Shown piece after piece: positions 63,763 through 64,000 of a stretch of 64,000 bases of DNA. The notes below the pieces were generated by a model. That model ran no database searches. It was not told the origin of the DNA and saw only the letters and a list, made by a program, of their open reading frames with translations. Source of the stretch: Oxobacter pfennigii (lineage in GTDB: Bacteria; Bacillota; Clostridia; Clostridiales; Oxobacteraceae); assembly GCF_001317355.1 (NCBI RefSeq), contig NZ_LKET01000028.1, positions 124,001 to 188,000 of the forward strand. Direction: 5' to 3'. Made by a program: the position numbers and the translations under genes. The first letter of the stretch is position 1; the number at the start of each line of letters is the position of its first letter.

Positions 63763-64000
63763 TCATTTCATGCTGGGCATATCCGCCTTGTCAGCCTGCT
63801 CCACAAGATATTCTCTTTGCCCAAAGCCCAGCATCCCGGCAATGGCAGAGACCGGGAACATTCGGATTTCACGGTTTAATTTGGTCACGCTGTCGTTGTA
63901 AATCAGGCGGCTGGTGCGCACCATGTTTTCAAAGGTCTGCACCGCGTCCATGGTTTTGATGTAATTTTGATTGGCTTTCAGGTCAGGATACTGCTCCGTT
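63763..64000 (-). CDS. LemA family protein (C-terminal part, cut by window edge)
   Basis: The frame is open to the window edge. The visible ~79 residues show YPDLKANQNYIKTMDAV, ENMVRTSRLIYNDSV, FPVSAIAGMLGF, which are LemA hallmarks. It heads or belongs to the surface operon followed by DUF2207. The N-terminal helix is outside the window. Confidence 0.9.
   Translation of the reverse strand, partial: TEQYPDLKANQNYIKTMDAVQTFENMVRTSRLIYNDSVTKLNREIRMFPVSAIAGMLGFGQREYLVEQADKADMPSMK

Larger units (their letters stand above)
44433..64000. mobile_element. Integrated element with serine-recombinase cluster and surface-protein cargo (runs past the right edge)
   Basis: From about 44.43 kb the base composition changes to much higher GC and different codon use. 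The element disrupts a chromosomal M56 gene, and its recombinase genes lie at that end, as for serine-integrase elements. Content in order: four recombinases, DUF6870, DinG-like helicase, sigma-like gene, regulatory leader with riboswitch, large surface-protein operon. The left boundary is estimated from loss of M56 homology; the exact att core cannot be defined without the other end. No conjugation genes are visible in this part. Confidence 0.8.

Overview
The first ~44.4 kb look like chromosome of an anaerobic, spore-forming member of the Clostridia/Tissierellia. The DNA is AT-rich, with strong GGAGG ribosome-binding sites and frequent TTG starts. Supporting genes are a SCIFF peptide with its radical-SAM maturase, an anaerobic HemZ, a T-box in front of hisS-aspS, a BofC-like protein, a corrinoid methyltransferase pair, and a probable selenoprotein. 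I cannot name the genus from sequence alone; a Sedimentibacter-like organism would fit.

Layout, 1-24.9 kb: mostly one strand (minus) of conserved housekeeping genes. In transcription order they are bofC-like, ruvC-ruvA-ruvB, queA, tgt, yajC, a TIGR04086-type membrane protein, scfA-scfB, secD-secF, recJ-apt, rel, dtd, a metallo-beta-lactamase-fold hydrolase, a small protein, hemZ, T-box-hisS-aspS, a degraded IS200/IS605-like end, tcdA, a CsoR-family repressor, glyA and a DUF2500 protein. They cover Holliday-junction resolution, queuosine tRNA modification, Sec export, the stringent response and purine salvage.

Layout, 25-44.4 kb: accessory chromosomal genes in both orientations. These include DUF1540, an XRE regulator with a membrane partner, yebC, two tandem half-size TauE/SafE proteins, an IMPACT/YigZ protein, a Nudix-like protein, a DUF1858 protein with an in-frame UGA (likely selenocysteine), a MocR-type regulator, LemA plus TPM proteins, a methylthioadenosine/SAH-type deaminase, DUF523, an HTH-TPR regulator, a methyltransferase/corrinoid-protein pair with a 47-residue companion, and a CWB2 cell-surface protein. 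Last comes an M56 (BlaR1-like) peptidase gene cut off just upstream of its conserved WFNPLVW segment.

Layout, ~44.43-64 kb: clearly more GC-rich, foreign DNA that runs past the right edge. It disrupts the M56 gene. Four overlapping or abutting serine-recombinase genes sit at its end: three large and apparently active, one small with catalytic residues replaced. Behind them are DUF6870, a DinG/XPD-like FeS helicase and a frameshifted sigma-like gene. A leader region follows, with an 11-codon ORF, two terminator-like hairpins and a c-di-GMP-I riboswitch. Upstream of this is a surface operon: LemA (cut by the edge), DUF2207, DUF4428/SHOCT protein, small zinc-ribbon protein, and a 2215-residue secreted protein with six near-identical 105-residue repeats plus SLH, choline-binding-like and LysM segments. 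The riboswitch lies between the surface operon and the mobility genes, all on one strand, so c-di-GMP could control read-through from cargo into recombination genes. That last step is inference.
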